A stretch of DNA of 64,000 nucleotides, from positions 496,001 through 560,000 of the forward strand of contig NZ_JANCOJ010000001.1 of NCBI RefSeq assembly GCF_024295625.1, given 5' to 3'. The DNA is from Streptococcus sp. CF8_St5-11. GTDB lineage: Bacteria > Bacillota > Bacilli > Lactobacillales > Streptococcaceae. The translations under genes were made by a program, and so were the position numbers. Below the pieces are notes generated by a model. That model was not told the DNA's origin. It did no database searches and worked only from the letters and a program-made list of their open reading frames with translations. This document shows, in pieces, positions 17,660 to 27,165 of the stretch (position 1 is the stretch's first letter; each line of letters starts with the position of its first letter).

Positions 17660-19780
17660 TTAGCCTTCACGTTTTTTGCTGGCTACAATGCCTGCTAAAG
17701 CTAGTGAGGTCATGCCAAAGAGGCTAAGGACTGTGGAAGCCAATTCATCTTGACCTGTTTTTGGAAGACCAGTTGCTGGTGTAGCTGTTGCTTCTGCTTG
17801 GCCACCTGTATGGTAAGTGACAGCGACTGGTTTGTTTGTTGCCACTTCTTTTGCTTCGCTTGCAGCTGGTTGAGCTGGAGTTACTGGGCTTTCAGGTTGA
17901 GGAGTTGGGGTAGCAGGAGACACTGGAGCCACAGGATGGACTGGATTTACAGGACTTACTGGATCAACTGGCGCTGGCTGTGGTTGTGGAGTTGGTTGTG
18001 GAGTTGGTTGTGGAGTTGGTTGTGGTTCTGGAGTAGGTGTTTCTTCTTCCACTTTTTCCACAAAGGTCTTGTTGCCCAAGATTGAAGCAGATAATTTCTT
18101 CCCTGCCTTATTCACATCTTCGATGTACTGGATAAAGACTTCAGTATCTGGATTAATCGCACCGATCAATTTTGTATCACGGAAGACTGAGAAGCCATCT
18201 CCGCCACCATACAAGAAGTCGTTGATAATCGCCTTGTAGGTCTTGTTGCGATCAATTTCAGTTCCGTCTGCCTTGTAAGCTTTCACGACCTTATAAGGAT
18301 TTTCTTCCGTTGCGTCGGCTGGTTTCGTATAGGTGTACTTGATCCCTGCCATTTGCAAGAAGTAAAGCTCTTTCTCATCATATTGTTGGTCCAAAGCTTT
18401 ATAAATTTGGTCTCCGGTAATTTCGACTACTTGAAGGATATTTCCAAATGGTTGCACGGCTTGAGCTGCACCCCAAGTGACTGTTCCGTCTGGTTTCACC
18501 ACGAGGTCTGCACGGATTCCTCCATTATTGGTGAAGGCAAAGTCAACATCTGGATAACCTGATTTTTTGGCAATATCTAGTTGCGCTGCTGTGACCAAAT
18601 CTCCAACAGCACTTTCTTTTTGTGCATTCAATTCACGAGTAATATTTTCAGCCTTGTCTGCTGTACCGATTTTTGCTTCTGTTACTTTTTTAACCGTCGC
18701 ATTGGCATCATCGATGATCGCTTGAACCTTGGCATCTTTTGCTTTGCCTTTAGATGGATCTACCGCAATAATTTTTGCAGTTGGAGCTTTGACAAAGTCA
18801 GCTGTATCCGTATCTAGGACTCCACGGACATCCGAGTAAGCTTTCCCTTGAGACGTACCTTGAACGATCAAGGTATTTCCAACCATCCCGTTTGTATATT
18901 GGTGGTTGTGACCTGCAAAGACGATATCCACTGAGTTTTCAGGATAGATTTGGTTTAATTTTTTAATCATGTCTGCAGCAGGACCTTCTGCTACACCATT
19001 CTTACTAGTGGCAGCAACGTGGGCCAAGACAGCAATCGCATGAACTCCTTGGTCATTTAATTCACGCGCATATTTGGCAATCGATTCTGCTTCATCCAAA
19101 ACACGGTATTGTTCATGATTTTTACGCAAGACAAGATTTGGGAATTCTGTCGTAACAACCCCGATAAATCCGACCTTAACGGTCTTATCGTTGACTGGGA
19201 TTTCTTTGATGGTATAAGGTTTCCAGTCAAATGGGATTTTGTTGGTATCTTTGTCAACCAAGTTGGCAATTACAACTTCTTGTTTGGAAGCTTCATGAGG
19301 ATACTCATCGACGATCTTGTTGAATTGACCAGGTGTTGGGGCTTCTCCCTTCATGATCCGGTTGAATTCACCAAGCCCTTCGTCAAACTCGTGATTTCCA
19401 AGGGTTCCGTATTCAAAGTTCATTTCATTGAAGACTTTTACAGTTGGTTCATCTTGAAGGAGGGCAGAGTTGGCTGGACTAGCGCCGACCATATCTCCCG
19501 CTTGCACACGGATGCTGTCATTAGGCGTTCCGGCATTCTCCGTTTCAAAGTCTTTTTGCGAATCGTTCAAATAGGTTGCCAAAAGTGGAGCTGTTCCTGC
19601 ATTTTTCACAGTTTCGCCTTCTAAACGAGCTGTCCCTGTTTGTTCCAAGGCACCGTGGAAGTCATTGACGCCCATGAACTGCACGGGCAATTCGTCTGCA
19701 AAAACGCTATTGATCGCAAAAACACTAAGACCCGCAGCGACCGCTAGGATACTGCTTTTCAAGATAATTTTTTTCTTCAT
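17660..19780 (-). CDS. Cell-wall-anchored 5'-nucleotidase (LPXTG)
   Basis: A 706-residue secreted surface enzyme. Signal peptide about residues 1-29 (ends NSVFA). The calcineurin-like metallophosphatase domain has FMGVNDFHG, GTLGNHEFDEG and FAGHNHQYTNG; the C-terminal nucleotidase domain has FTNNGGIRADL and GGGDGFSVF. A proline-rich wall-spanning region with PQPT repeats follows, then the sortase signal LPKTG, a hydrophobic helix and the KKREG tail. Family members hydrolyse extracellular AMP/ATP to adenosine, which in related oral streptococci dampens host immunity. The ATG at 19780 is chosen because GGAG lies 8 bp upstream; the ATG at 19792 precedes that site. Confidence 0.9.
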   Translation of the reverse strand: MKKKIILKSSILAVAAGLSVFAINSVFADELPVQFMGVNDFHGALEQTGTARLEGETVKNAGTAPLLATYLNDSQKDFETENAGTPNDSIRVQAGDMVGASPANSALLQDEPTVKVFNEMNFEYGTLGNHEFDEGLGEFNRIMKGEAPTPGQFNKIVDEYPHEASKQEVVIANLVDKDTNKIPFDWKPYTIKEIPVNDKTVKVGFIGVVTTEFPNLVLRKNHEQYRVLDEAESIAKYARELNDQGVHAIAVLAHVAATSKNGVAEGPAADMIKKLNQIYPENSVDIVFAGHNHQYTNGMVGNTLIVQGTSQGKAYSDVRGVLDTDTADFVKAPTAKIIAVDPSKGKAKDAKVQAIIDDANATVKKVTEAKIGTADKAENITRELNAQKESAVGDLVTAAQLDIAKKSGYPDVDFAFTNNGGIRADLVVKPDGTVTWGAAQAVQPFGNILQVVEITGDQIYKALDQQYDEKELYFLQMAGIKYTYTKPADATEENPYKVVKAYKADGTEIDRNKTYKAIINDFLYGGGDGFSVFRDTKLIGAINPDTEVFIQYIEDVNKAGKKLSASILGNKTFVEKVEEETPTPEPQPTPQPTPQPTPQPQPAPVDPVSPVNPVHPVAPVSPATPTPQPESPVTPAQPAASEAKEVATNKPVAVTYHTGGQAEATATPATGLPKTGQDELASTVLSLFGMTSLALAGIVASKKREG
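17978..18030 (-). repeat. 12-bp tandem repeats encoding PQPT units in the 5'-nucleotidase
   Basis: About four near-identical 12-bp units (plus strand TGGTTGTGGAGT) encode the PTPQ repeats of the wall-spanning segment. Such in-frame repeats can vary in copy number between strains without breaking the frame. Confidence 0.75.
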
Positions 19781-19920
19781 AGAATACTCCATTTTCTAAT
19801 GTAGGACACTTCTCCAAAAAGGAGAACGCAGAACAGTTGATTTGCTGCAATCAGCTCTTCCATTTTACTATTTTTTCGGTTTTACTTCAATATTTTCCTA
19901 GAAACTCTTACAATTTTATT

Positions 19921-19934
19921 GGAAAACGCTTGAT
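19921..19934. promoter_or_regulatory. cre-like site upstream of the 5'-nucleotidase
   Basis: GGAAAACGCTTGAT matches TGWAARCGYTWNCW at 12 of 14 positions. It lies about 140 bp upstream of the 5'-nucleotidase start. The rest of the 236-bp gap to the phosphoketolase gene holds only the terminator below. Confidence 0.4.
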
Positions 19935-19985
19935 TTCCGAACATCTATTCTCATCCTCTTCCTTTTGTTACTTGCTGTTCCTCAC

Positions 19986-20012
19986 AAAAAAAGCCGGATT
20001 GCTCCGGCTCTT
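19986..20012 (-). terminator. Phosphoketolase terminator
   Basis: Minus strand: AGCCGGA, loop GCAA, TCCGGCT followed by TTTTTT, just after the phosphoketolase stop. Confidence 0.88.
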
Positions 20013-20016
20013 TCTA

Positions 20017-22401
20017 TTATTTATTCACGTTTTCCCATTTCCAGTTTTGAACTTCTGGAATGTCATCTCCATTTTCACGGATATAGGCGTTGTGGAAGGC
20101 TACTGTTTCATCCATTTGAGCTGCAAATTCAGCTGCTTCTGCTCCAAGAGCTGCATTAGCAGCATCTTGTGCCAAGTGGAAGCGATCCAACTCAGACATG
20201 ACACGCATATCGAATGGTGTTGTGATATCTCCGTTTTCACGGTAACCATGCACACGCAAGTTGTGGTTGTGACGGTTGAAGAAGATGTCACGGATCATGC
20301 CTTCGTAACCATGGAAGGCAAAGATCACAGGTTTGTCAGCGGTGAAGACCTTGTCGAACTCTTCATCTGAAAGTCCACGCGCGTCGACTGATGGGTGACG
20401 CAATTTCAAGATGTCTACAACGTTAACAAAGCGGATCTTCAATTCTGGGAAGGCTTTGTGCAAGATTGTGATGGCTGCAAGAGCTTCTAAGTTTGGCTCT
20501 GTACCTGCAGCTGCAATAACAAGATCTGGTTCTTCATCTGCTGAAACAGTTGAAGCCCAATCGATCACCTTGTATCCTTCACGAACCAATTCTTCTGCTT
20601 CAGCTGCTGAGTAGAATTGAGGACGTGGGTGTTTAGAAGAAACGATCAAGTTGATCACATCTTCTCCCTTGAAGGCTTCATCCATCACTGCAAGCAAGCT
20701 ATTGGTATCTGCTGGCAAGTACTCACGGATATATTCAGGAGTTTTCTCAGCCAAGTGAGTCAAGATACCTGGATCTTGGTGAGTGTAGCCATTGTGGTCT
20801 TGTTGGAAGACAGTTGAAGTTGCAATCAAGTTCAAGGCTGGGTAGTTTTTACGCCATGTTGTATGTGTCTTAGACTTACGCAACCATTTGAAGTGTTGAG
20901 TAATCATAGAATCTACAACACGAAGGAAGGATTCGTAAGAAGCGAAGAATCCATGACGACCTGTCAAGACATATCCTTCAAGCATTCCTTCTGCTTGGTG
21001 CTCTGACAATTGAGAGTCAATGACACGACCAGCAGGGCTCAAGGCTTCATCGTAATCCGGTTTCATACGTCCTAACCATTGACGGCTTGTACGAGTGAAG
21101 ACTTCTTGAAGACGGTTTGATTTGGTTTCGTCTGGACCAAAGATACGGAAGTTATCTGGGTTCGCATCTACCAAGTCTGCCGCATACTTACCAAATTCGA
21201 TCATGTCTTGAGCCATGATTTCACCTGGTGTGTTGAATTGAAGGGCATGTTTCTTCCAATCAGCTGTGCTCATTGGTTTGATCACACCAGCATTTGTGAT
21301 TGGGTTCATAGCCATGCGACGGTCACCTTTTGGTGCAATTTCAGCAATTTCAGGAACTAGTTTACCAGTTTCGTCGAACAATTCAGCTGGACGGTAAGAT
21401 TCCAACCATGAAAGAAGGGCATCGACATGCTCCATGTGGTGAGCATCTACTGGGATTGGAACTTGGTGCGCACGGAATCCACCCTCGATTGGTGTTCCTT
21501 CCCAAGCTTTTGGTCCAGTCCAACCTTTAGGGATACGAGCAATCAAGACAGGATATACTGGTTGAGTTGCTTCTTCTGCAGAACCTTTACGAGCTTCCGC
21601 TTGGACTTTCTTGATTTCTTCAATCGCTTCATCCAATTTTTCAGCGAACAAAGCGTGTGCAGCTTCATGGTCTTCTGGAATCGCAGTGACATTCGCAAAG
21701 ATTGGTTTCCAACCAAGACCTTCAAAGAAGAGGGCCAATTCTTCGTCTGTTTTGCGTTCGAAGATGGTTGGGTTGTGGATCTTCCCACCGTTGAGGTAGA
21801 AGATTGGAAGGATAGCCCCATCGTTGACTGGGTTCAAGAAGGTATTTGACAACCAACCAGCCATCAATGGACCTGTTTCTCCTTCACCGTCACCGATAAC
21901 TGTGGCAGCAATCACATCTGGATTATCCAATACAGCACCAGCAGCGTGAGAAAGGGCATAACCAAGTTCTCCCCCTTCATGGATAGATCCTGGTGTTTCA
22001 GGCGCTGCGTGAGAAGCAATTCCTCCTGGGAATGAGAAGATCTTACACAAGTGTTTGAAACCTTCTTCATTTTGTGGGATATTTGGATTCAATTCAGTAT
22101 AAGAACCATCTAAGTAAGAGTTCGATACCATTACTTGTCCACCGTGACCTGGTCCTTCAATGTAGAACATATCCAAGTCATATTTGTTGATGGCACGGTT
22201 CAAGTGAGCATAGATAAAGTTTTGCCCTGGTACAGTTCCCCAGTGTCCGATTGGGTGAGCCTTCAAGTCGTTTTCAACGACTTCGCGCTTCAACAATGGG
22301 TTATCTTTCAAGTACATTTGAGCAGCTGAAATGTAGTTGGCTGCACGCCACCAAGCGTCTACTTTATCCAAGTAAGCTTTGCTGTTATAATCGACAGTCA
22401 T
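20017..22401 (-). CDS. xpkA: Xylulose-5-phosphate/fructose-6-phosphate phosphoketolase
   Basis: A 794-residue thiamine-diphosphate enzyme that splits xylulose-5-P (or fructose-6-P) with phosphate into acetyl phosphate plus glyceraldehyde-3-P (or erythrose-4-P). Hallmarks are [31 protein letters not shown], the ThDP-binding [11 protein letters not shown] and the C-terminal [11 protein letters not shown]. Length is the family standard. Monocistronic: it has its own terminator and a 291-bp upstream region with several inverted repeats. In streptococci it links pentose and hexose use to acetate/ATP formation. Confidence 0.96.
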   Translation of the reverse strand: MTVDYNSKAYLDKVDAWWRAANYISAAQMYLKDNPLLKREVVENDLKAHPIGHWGTVPGQNFIYAHLNRAINKYDLDMFYIEGPGHGGQVMVSNSYLDGSYTELNPNIPQNEEGFKHLCKIFSFPGGIASHAAPETPGSIHEGGELGYALSHAAGAVLDNPDVIAATVIGDGEGETGPLMAGWLSNTFLNPVNDGAILPIFYLNGGKIHNPTIFERKTDEELALFFEGLGWKPIFANVTAIPEDHEAAHALFAEKLDEAIEEIKKVQAEARKGSAEEATQPVYPVLIARIPKGWTGPKAWEGTPIEGGFRAHQVPIPVDAHHMEHVDALLSWLESYRPAELFDETGKLVPEIAEIAPKGDRRMAMNPITNAGVIKPMSTADWKKHALQFNTPGEIMAQDMIEFGKYAADLVDANPDNFRIFGPDETKSNRLQEVFTRTSRQWLGRMKPDYDEALSPAGRVIDSQLSEHQAEGMLEGYVLTGRHGFFASYESFLRVVDSMITQHFKWLRKSKTHTTWRKNYPALNLIATSTVFQQDHNGYTHQDPGILTHLAEKTPEYIREYLPADTNSLLAVMDEAFKGEDVINLIVSSKHPRPQFYSAAEAEELVREGYKVIDWASTVSADEEPDLVIAAAGTEPNLEALAAITILHKAFPELKIRFVNVVDILKLRHPSVDARGLSDEEFDKVFTADKPVIFAFHGYEGMIRDIFFNRHNHNLRVHGYRENGDITTPFDMRVMSELDRFHLAQDAANAALGAEAAEFAAQMDETVAFHNAYIRENGDDIPEVQNWKWENVNK

Positions 22402-22423
22402 CTTGTCTCCTCACAATTTCTAG

Positions 22424-22515
22424 ACAGGTCTGTTGAACAACCTGTTCGTTTGATCAATAGTTTAAACAATCTGTTTTCACGACAAACAGATGATATTGAA
22501 GAAAATATTCAATAT
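22424..22515. promoter_or_regulatory. Cluster of inverted repeats upstream of the phosphoketolase gene
   Basis: Three perfect inverted repeats: ACAGGT/ACCTGT (22424-22445), ATCTGTTT, 7 bp, AAACAGAT (22469-22491), and ATATTGAA, 7 bp, TTCAATAT (22493-22515). The last two share the 8-7-8 geometry and are one base apart. They cover the probable promoter of the minus-strand phosphoketolase gene. Regulator unknown. Confidence 0.6.
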
Positions 22516-22635
22516 TACTTCTATTCTATCAAGAATTTCCCTTTTTGTACATCAGAAAGTAAGAAAAATATTCTTTGAACGTCAAATTTTAATTTCCCAC
22601 TAAAGTGGTTCCATTCCCTACAGGGATAGGTTTTT

Positions 22636-22673
22636 AAAAAAGACTTTGCTGATTTTTGCAAACCAGCAAAGTC
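22636..22673 (-). terminator. hutI terminator
   Basis: Minus strand: GACTTTGCTG, 12-nt loop, CAGCAAAGTC followed by TTTTTT, 20 bp after the hutI stop. Confidence 0.9.
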
Positions 22674-22692
22674 CCAAATGAAATGGAGTCGG

Positions 22693-23940
22693 TTAAATGA
22701 CTTTTTGACCTTTCTTGTAGACATCTGTCACTAGATTTGTCGCAAAGAAATAGAAGAGATAATCTAGATTTGGTGCATCAAAGATGGTAATGTCAGCCTG
22801 TTTGCCAACATCGAAAGAGCCGATTGTTTTAGCACGATCTACTGAATAGGCCGCATTGATGGTCACTGCATTGAGAATTTCTACTGGAGTTAGGCGCATC
22901 ATGAAGCAACCCAGATGCATGGCAAACTGAAGATTGGCTGTTGGACAAGACCCTGGGTTGCTGTCCGTTGTTAGGGTAATGGCCATGCCAGCGTCCAACA
23001 TCTTACGAGCCGGTGCATAGGTATCTTCCATGAGGCTGAAGGTTGTAGCTGGCAAAAGATTTCCAATCACTTTTGCTGCAGCTAATTTTTGAATGCCTTC
23101 ATCGGTAATCACCATCAAGTGTTCTGCACTAGTAGATTCCAATTCAGCCGCCACATCAACACCACCAATGGATTCGATTTCATCGGCATGGATCCGCAGC
23201 TTGAAGCCCATCTCCTTAGCTTTTGAAAGAAGATAGCGAGATTCATCTGCTGTAAAGACACCTTTTTCACAGAAGATATCACAGAACTCAGCTAGCTTTT
23301 CTTCCTTCACTTTGGGAAGCATTTGCTCCACAATGAGATCTAAATATTCTTGGGAACGGCCCTTGTATTCTGTGGGAATCGCATGGGCTGCCATAAAGGT
23401 TGATACCAAGTCTATTTGATGATCACGGTCCAGTGCAGCCACAACATCCAACTGGCGTTTTTCAGTTTCCCAATCTAAACCATAGCCACTCTTAGCTTCA
23501 ACAGTTGTTACCCCATGACGCAACATATAATCCAACAGTCGTTTGGACTTGTCATAGAGATTGTCAAAAGAAGCTTCCCGTGTCGCCCGAACCGTGCTCA
23601 GAATTCCACCGCCTTGAGCGAGGATGTCTAAGTAAGAAACACCCGCTAACTTTTTAGCAAACTCATGCTCACGACTGCCTCCATAGACCAAGTGGGTATG
23701 GCAATCAATCAGGCCAGGAGTCGCAACTTTTCCTTCACAGGATTTGACTTCCGTATGATCATCGATCAGTTCAGGGTCTGGTTGACCTGTCCCAACTGCA
23801 AGAATCTTTCCATCTTTAATGGCAATATAAGCATCGGAAAGGATTTGCGCTTCTGCCATCTCTTTTCCATAGAGAGGATGGCCTAGATCATTCGGACAAA
23901 ACAATTGGTTAAAGTGGGTTAATAGGATATCAGCAGACAT
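22693..23940 (-). CDS. hutI: Imidazolonepropionase
   Basis: A 415-residue amidohydrolase-fold enzyme. It converts 4-imidazolone-5-propionate to N-formimino-L-glutamate, step three of histidine degradation. Metal and substrate motifs are [18 protein letters not shown] near residue 75, [22 protein letters not shown] and TDSNPGSCP. The ATG at 23940 ([10 protein letters not shown]) is chosen because AAGGA lies about 8 bp upstream; the ATG at 23949 is only one base after that site. It is divergent from hutU, and the shared 199-bp intergenic region carries matched regulatory repeats. Confidence 0.95.
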   Translation of the reverse strand: MSADILLTHFNQLFCPNDLGHPLYGKEMAEAQILSDAYIAIKDGKILAVGTGQPDPELIDDHTEVKSCEGKVATPGLIDCHTHLVYGGSREHEFAKKLAGVSYLDILAQGGGILSTVRATREASFDNLYDKSKRLLDYMLRHGVTTVEAKSGYGLDWETEKRQLDVVAALDRDHQIDLVSTFMAAHAIPTEYKGRSQEYLDLIVEQMLPKVKEEKLAEFCDIFCEKGVFTADESRYLLSKAKEMGFKLRIHADEIESIGGVDVAAELESTSAEHLMVITDEGIQKLAAAKVIGNLLPATTFSLMEDTYAPARKMLDAGMAITLTTDSNPGSCPTANLQFAMHLGCFMMRLTPVEILNAVTINAAYSVDRAKTIGSFDVGKQADITIFDAPNLDYLFYFFATNLVTDVYKKGQKVI

Positions 23941-23981
23941 ATGAAACATTCCTTTCTATTTCCATTGTTATTCATTTTACA

Positions 23982-24013
23982 ATTCTACAGGAAAAGCGTC
24001 AAAAAAAAGTCAA
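23982..24013 (-). promoter_or_regulatory. hutI promoter with SARP-type direct repeats
   Basis: Minus strand: TTGAC repeats at 24009-24013 and 23998-24002 (11-bp period). The proximal heptamer TTGACGC (23996-24002) is followed by exactly 8 bp and then the -10 box TAGAAT (23982-23987). A conventional -35 at 17 bp is absent, indicating activator dependence. The arrangement is the mirror image of the hutU promoter. Confidence 0.7.
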
Positions 24014-24062
24014 AAAGTTTTTCCCTCATTTTTTTTTGCTTTATTAAAAATTATATTTTTTT

Positions 24063-24094
24063 TTGACTCTTTATTGACGTTTCTTCGATACAAT
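24063..24094 (+). promoter_or_regulatory. hutU operon promoter with SARP-type direct repeats
   Basis: TTGAC at 24063-24067 and 24074-24078 (11-bp period). The proximal heptamer TTGACGT (24074-24080) is followed by exactly 8 bp and then -10 TACAAT (24089-24094). Neither TTGAC has a 16-18 bp spacing to this -10 (20 and 9 bp), so they are unlikely to be ordinary -35 boxes. Confidence 0.7.
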
Positions 24095-24139
24095 AAAGAA
24101 AATATAAATTCACAGTCCAACTATAAGGAGGGTTCTGCT

Positions 24140-26170
24140 ATGTCATTTATAGACGAGAAAGAAATTGCAGCTGCTATGTCTGTCAAACTTGACTTTGATG
24201 TCCTACCTGAAAAGGCGACTTTTCAAGAAGGCATCCGTCGAGCACCTGATAGAGGCTTCCGCTTAACGCAAGCTCAGACTGAAATTGCCCTTAAAAATGC
24301 TTTGCGTTACATTCCTAAAAAATTCCACCAAGAGTTGATTCCAGAATTTCTGGAAGAACTAAAAACTCGCGGTCGGATCTATGGCTATCGCTTCCGTCCA
24401 AAAGATCGCATCTATGGAAAACCAATCGATGAGTACAAAGGAAAATGCACAGCTGCTAAGGCTATGCAGGTCATGATTGACAACAACTTGAGCTTTGAAA
24501 TTGCTCTTTATCCATATGAATTGGTCACTTATGGGGAAACAGGATCTGTCTGTGCCAACTGGATGCAGTACAACTTGATCAAGAAATACTTGGAAGTCAT
24601 GACAGAAGACCAAACCTTGGTGGTTGAATCGGGTCACCCTCTTGGCCTCTTCAAATCGAAACCGGAAGCTCCTCGTGTCGTCATTACCAACGGTCTCTTG
24701 ATCGGTGAGTATGACAACATGCGCGACTGGGAAATTGCTGAAGAAATGGGAGTGACCAACTACGGTCAGATGACGGCTGGTGGCTGGATGTACATTGGTC
24801 CTCAAGGAATCGTTCACGGTACTTTCAACACCCTTCTCAATGCCGGTCGTCTCAAACTCGGTGTGCCTGATGACGGCGACTTAACAGGTAAACTCTTCAT
24901 TTCATCTGGTCTCGGTGGAATGAGCGGAGCTCAAGGGAAAGCAGCTGAAATCGCAAAAGCAGTTGCTATCGTTGCAGAAGTGGACCGCTCTCGGATCGAA
25001 ACCCGTCACTCTCAAGGCTGGATTAGCCAAGTGACCAACAGTGCCGAAGAAGCTGTGAAATTGGCTCAAGCAGCACTGGAAGCTGGTGAATCCACTTCGA
25101 TTGCCTACCATGGAAATATCGTAGACTTGCTCGAATATGTCAATGAACACAATGTCCACGTTCATCTCTTGTCTGACCAAACCTCTTGCCACAACGTTTA
25201 TGATGGTGGCTATTGCCCAGTTGGCATTAGTTTTGAAGAACGGACACGTTTGCTGGCAGAAGACAAAGAAACCTTCCGCCGTTTGGTTGATGAAACCTTG
25301 GCTCGTCACTTTGCAGTGATCAAAGCCTTGACAGCTAAAGGTACCTACTTCTTCGACTACGGTAATGCCTTCATGAAATCTGTTTACGACTCAGGTATCA
25401 AGGAAATTTCTAAGAATGGCTTGGATGACAAGGATGGCTTCATTTGGCCATCTTATGTAGAAGATATCATGGGACCTATGCTCTTTGACTATGGTTATGG
25501 TCCATTCCGTTGGGTCTGCCTCAGCGGTAAACACGAAGACTTGATTGCAACTGACCATGCAGCCATGGAAGCGATCGATCCAACTCGTCGCTACCAAGAC
25601 CGCGACAACTACAACTGGATTCGCGATGCGGAAAAGAACCAACTAGTCGTTGGTACACAAGCACGTATCCTCTATCAAGATTGCATGGGCCGTGTTAACA
25701 TTGCATTGAAATTCAATGAACTCATTCGCCAAGGTAAGATCGGACCGGTCATGATTGGACGTGACCACCACGACGTATCTGGTACAGATGCTCCATTCCG
25801 TGAAACCTCCAATATCAAGGACGGTTCGAACGTTACTTGTGACATGGCAGTTCAATGTTACGCTGGTAACGCTGCTCGCGGTATGAGTCTCGTTGCTCTC
25901 CACAACGGTGGTGGTACTGGTATCGGTAAAGCCATCAACGGTGGATTTGGTCTCGTTCTAGACGGTAGCCACCGGATCGATGAAATCATCAAGTCTGCCA
26001 TTGCCTGGGACACTATGGGTGGGGTTGCTCGTCGGAATTGGGCACGGAATAACCATGCCATTGAAACAGCGATCGAGTACAACCGTCTCCATGCAGGAAC
26101 AGACCACATCACCATTCCTTATCTAGCAGATGAAGATTTGGTAAAAGAAGCCGTTCAAAAATTGTTTTAA
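24140..26170 (+). CDS. hutU: Urocanate hydratase
   Basis: A 676-residue NAD+-dependent urocanase that converts urocanate to imidazolone propionate. Visible features are FRPKDRIYGKPIDEY, the substrate and NAD region YGQMTAGGWMYIGPQGI, the Rossmann-type SSGLGGMSGAQGKAAEIA, and the conserved C-terminal GVARRNWARN. The ATG at 24140 follows AAGGAGG with ideal spacing; the in-frame start at 24074 lies upstream of the -10 box and is excluded. First gene of the rightward hut operon. Confidence 0.96.
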   Translation: MSFIDEKEIAAAMSVKLDFDVLPEKATFQEGIRRAPDRGFRLTQAQTEIALKNALRYIPKKFHQELIPEFLEELKTRGRIYGYRFRPKDRIYGKPIDEYKGKCTAAKAMQVMIDNNLSFEIALYPYELVTYGETGSVCANWMQYNLIKKYLEVMTEDQTLVVESGHPLGLFKSKPEAPRVVITNGLLIGEYDNMRDWEIAEEMGVTNYGQMTAGGWMYIGPQGIVHGTFNTLLNAGRLKLGVPDDGDLTGKLFISSGLGGMSGAQGKAAEIAKAVAIVAEVDRSRIETRHSQGWISQVTNSAEEAVKLAQAALEAGESTSIAYHGNIVDLLEYVNEHNVHVHLLSDQTSCHNVYDGGYCPVGISFEERTRLLAEDKETFRRLVDETLARHFAVIKALTAKGTYFFDYGNAFMKSVYDSGIKEISKNGLDDKDGFIWPSYVEDIMGPMLFDYGYGPFRWVCLSGKHEDLIATDHAAMEAIDPTRRYQDRDNYNWIRDAEKNQLVVGTQARILYQDCMGRVNIALKFNELIRQGKIGPVMIGRDHHDVSGTDAPFRETSNIKDGSNVTCDMAVQCYAGNAARGMSLVALHNGGGTGIGKAINGGFGLVLDGSHRIDEIIKSAIAWDTMGGVARRNWARNNHAIETAIEYNRLHAGTDHITIPYLADEDLVKEAVQKLF

Positions 26171-26194
26171 CATCAAAAAATAAAAACTGAGAAA

Positions 26195-26249
26195 GGGGAG
26201 GAAAATGCAAAGACTCCTCCTCCCCAACTTCTCCTATAAAAAGAGGTAA
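26195..26249 (+). promoter_or_regulatory. Possible minicistron and hairpin between hutU and ftcD
   Basis: GGGGAGGA (26195-26202) can pair with TCCTCCCC (26218-26225). It also acts as a Shine-Dalgarno for a 14-codon frame ATG at 26205 to TAA at 26247-26249 (MQRLLLPNFSYKKR), whose stop is 4 bp before the ftcD ATG. The AGAGG of ftcD lies inside this mini-frame. Translational coupling is inferred, not shown. Confidence 0.4.
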
Positions 26250-26253
26250 TCAT

Positions 26254-27153
26254 ATGGCAAAAATTGTTGAGTGTATTCCAAACTTCTCTGAAGGACGCAA
26301 TCAAGCTGTGATCGACGGATTAGCAGCAACAGCAAAAAGTATTCCAGGTGTCACTTTACTAGACTACTCGTCTGATGCCAGTCACAACCGCAGCGTCTTT
26401 ACACTCGTTGGGGATGAAGAAAGCATTCAAGAAGTGGCTTTCCAATTGGTGAAATACGCTTCTGAAAACATTGATATGACCAAGCACGAAGGCGAACACC
26501 CTCGTATGGGGGCAACAGACGTTTGTCCATTCGTTCCCGTTAAAGATATCACTACAGCTGAATGCGTTGAGATTGCTAACAAAGTAGCCGAACGCATCAA
26601 TCGTGAATTAGGTATTCCAATCTTCCTTTATGAAGATGCTGCAACTCGCCCAGAACGGAAGAACTTGGCGAAAGTGCGTAAAGGACAATTTGAAGGAATG
26701 CCAGAAAAATTGTTGGAAGAAGACTGGAAGCCAGACTACGGTGAACGCAAGATTCACCCAACTGCAGGGGTTACAGCTGTCGGTGTCCGGATGCCACTCG
26801 TTGCTTTCAATATCAACCTTGATACAGATGATCTAGAGATTGCCAATAAGATTTCTAAAATCATTCGTGGATCAAGCGGTGGATACAAATACTGTAAAGC
26901 GATCGGTGTCATGCTAGAAGATCGCAACATCGCCCAAGTCTCCATCAATATGGTCAACTTGGAACAATTCCCATTGTATCGTGTTGTGGAAACCGTTCGT
27001 TTCGAAGCGCAACGCTATGGTGTTCGCATCATCGGAACAGAACTCATTGGACTGGCTCCTGCTAAGGCTTTGATCGACTCTGCTGAATACTACTTACAAT
27101 TAGAAGACTTTGACTACAGCAAACAAGTCTTGGAAAATCACTTGTTGGGTTAG
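26254..27153 (+). CDS. ftcD: Glutamate formimidoyltransferase
   Basis: A 299-residue stand-alone formiminotransferase, equivalent to the N-terminal half of mammalian FTCD. It transfers the formimino group of formiminoglutamate to tetrahydrofolate, releasing glutamate. Motifs are KIVECIPNFSEGRN, LLDYSSDASHNRSVFTLVG and HEGEHPRMGATDVCPFVP (folate and substrate site). Start at 26254 with AGAGG upstream. It is followed 12 bp later by the cyclodeaminase, so the bifunctional activity is split between two genes. Confidence 0.95.
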   Translation: MAKIVECIPNFSEGRNQAVIDGLAATAKSIPGVTLLDYSSDASHNRSVFTLVGDEESIQEVAFQLVKYASENIDMTKHEGEHPRMGATDVCPFVPVKDITTAECVEIANKVAERINRELGIPIFLYEDAATRPERKNLAKVRKGQFEGMPEKLLEEDWKPDYGERKIHPTAGVTAVGVRMPLVAFNINLDTDDLEIANKISKIIRGSSGGYKYCKAIGVMLEDRNIAQVSINMVNLEQFPLYRVVETVRFEAQRYGVRIIGTELIGLAPAKALIDSAEYYLQLEDFDYSKQVLENHLLG

Positions 27154-27165
27154 AAAGGGAGTTCT

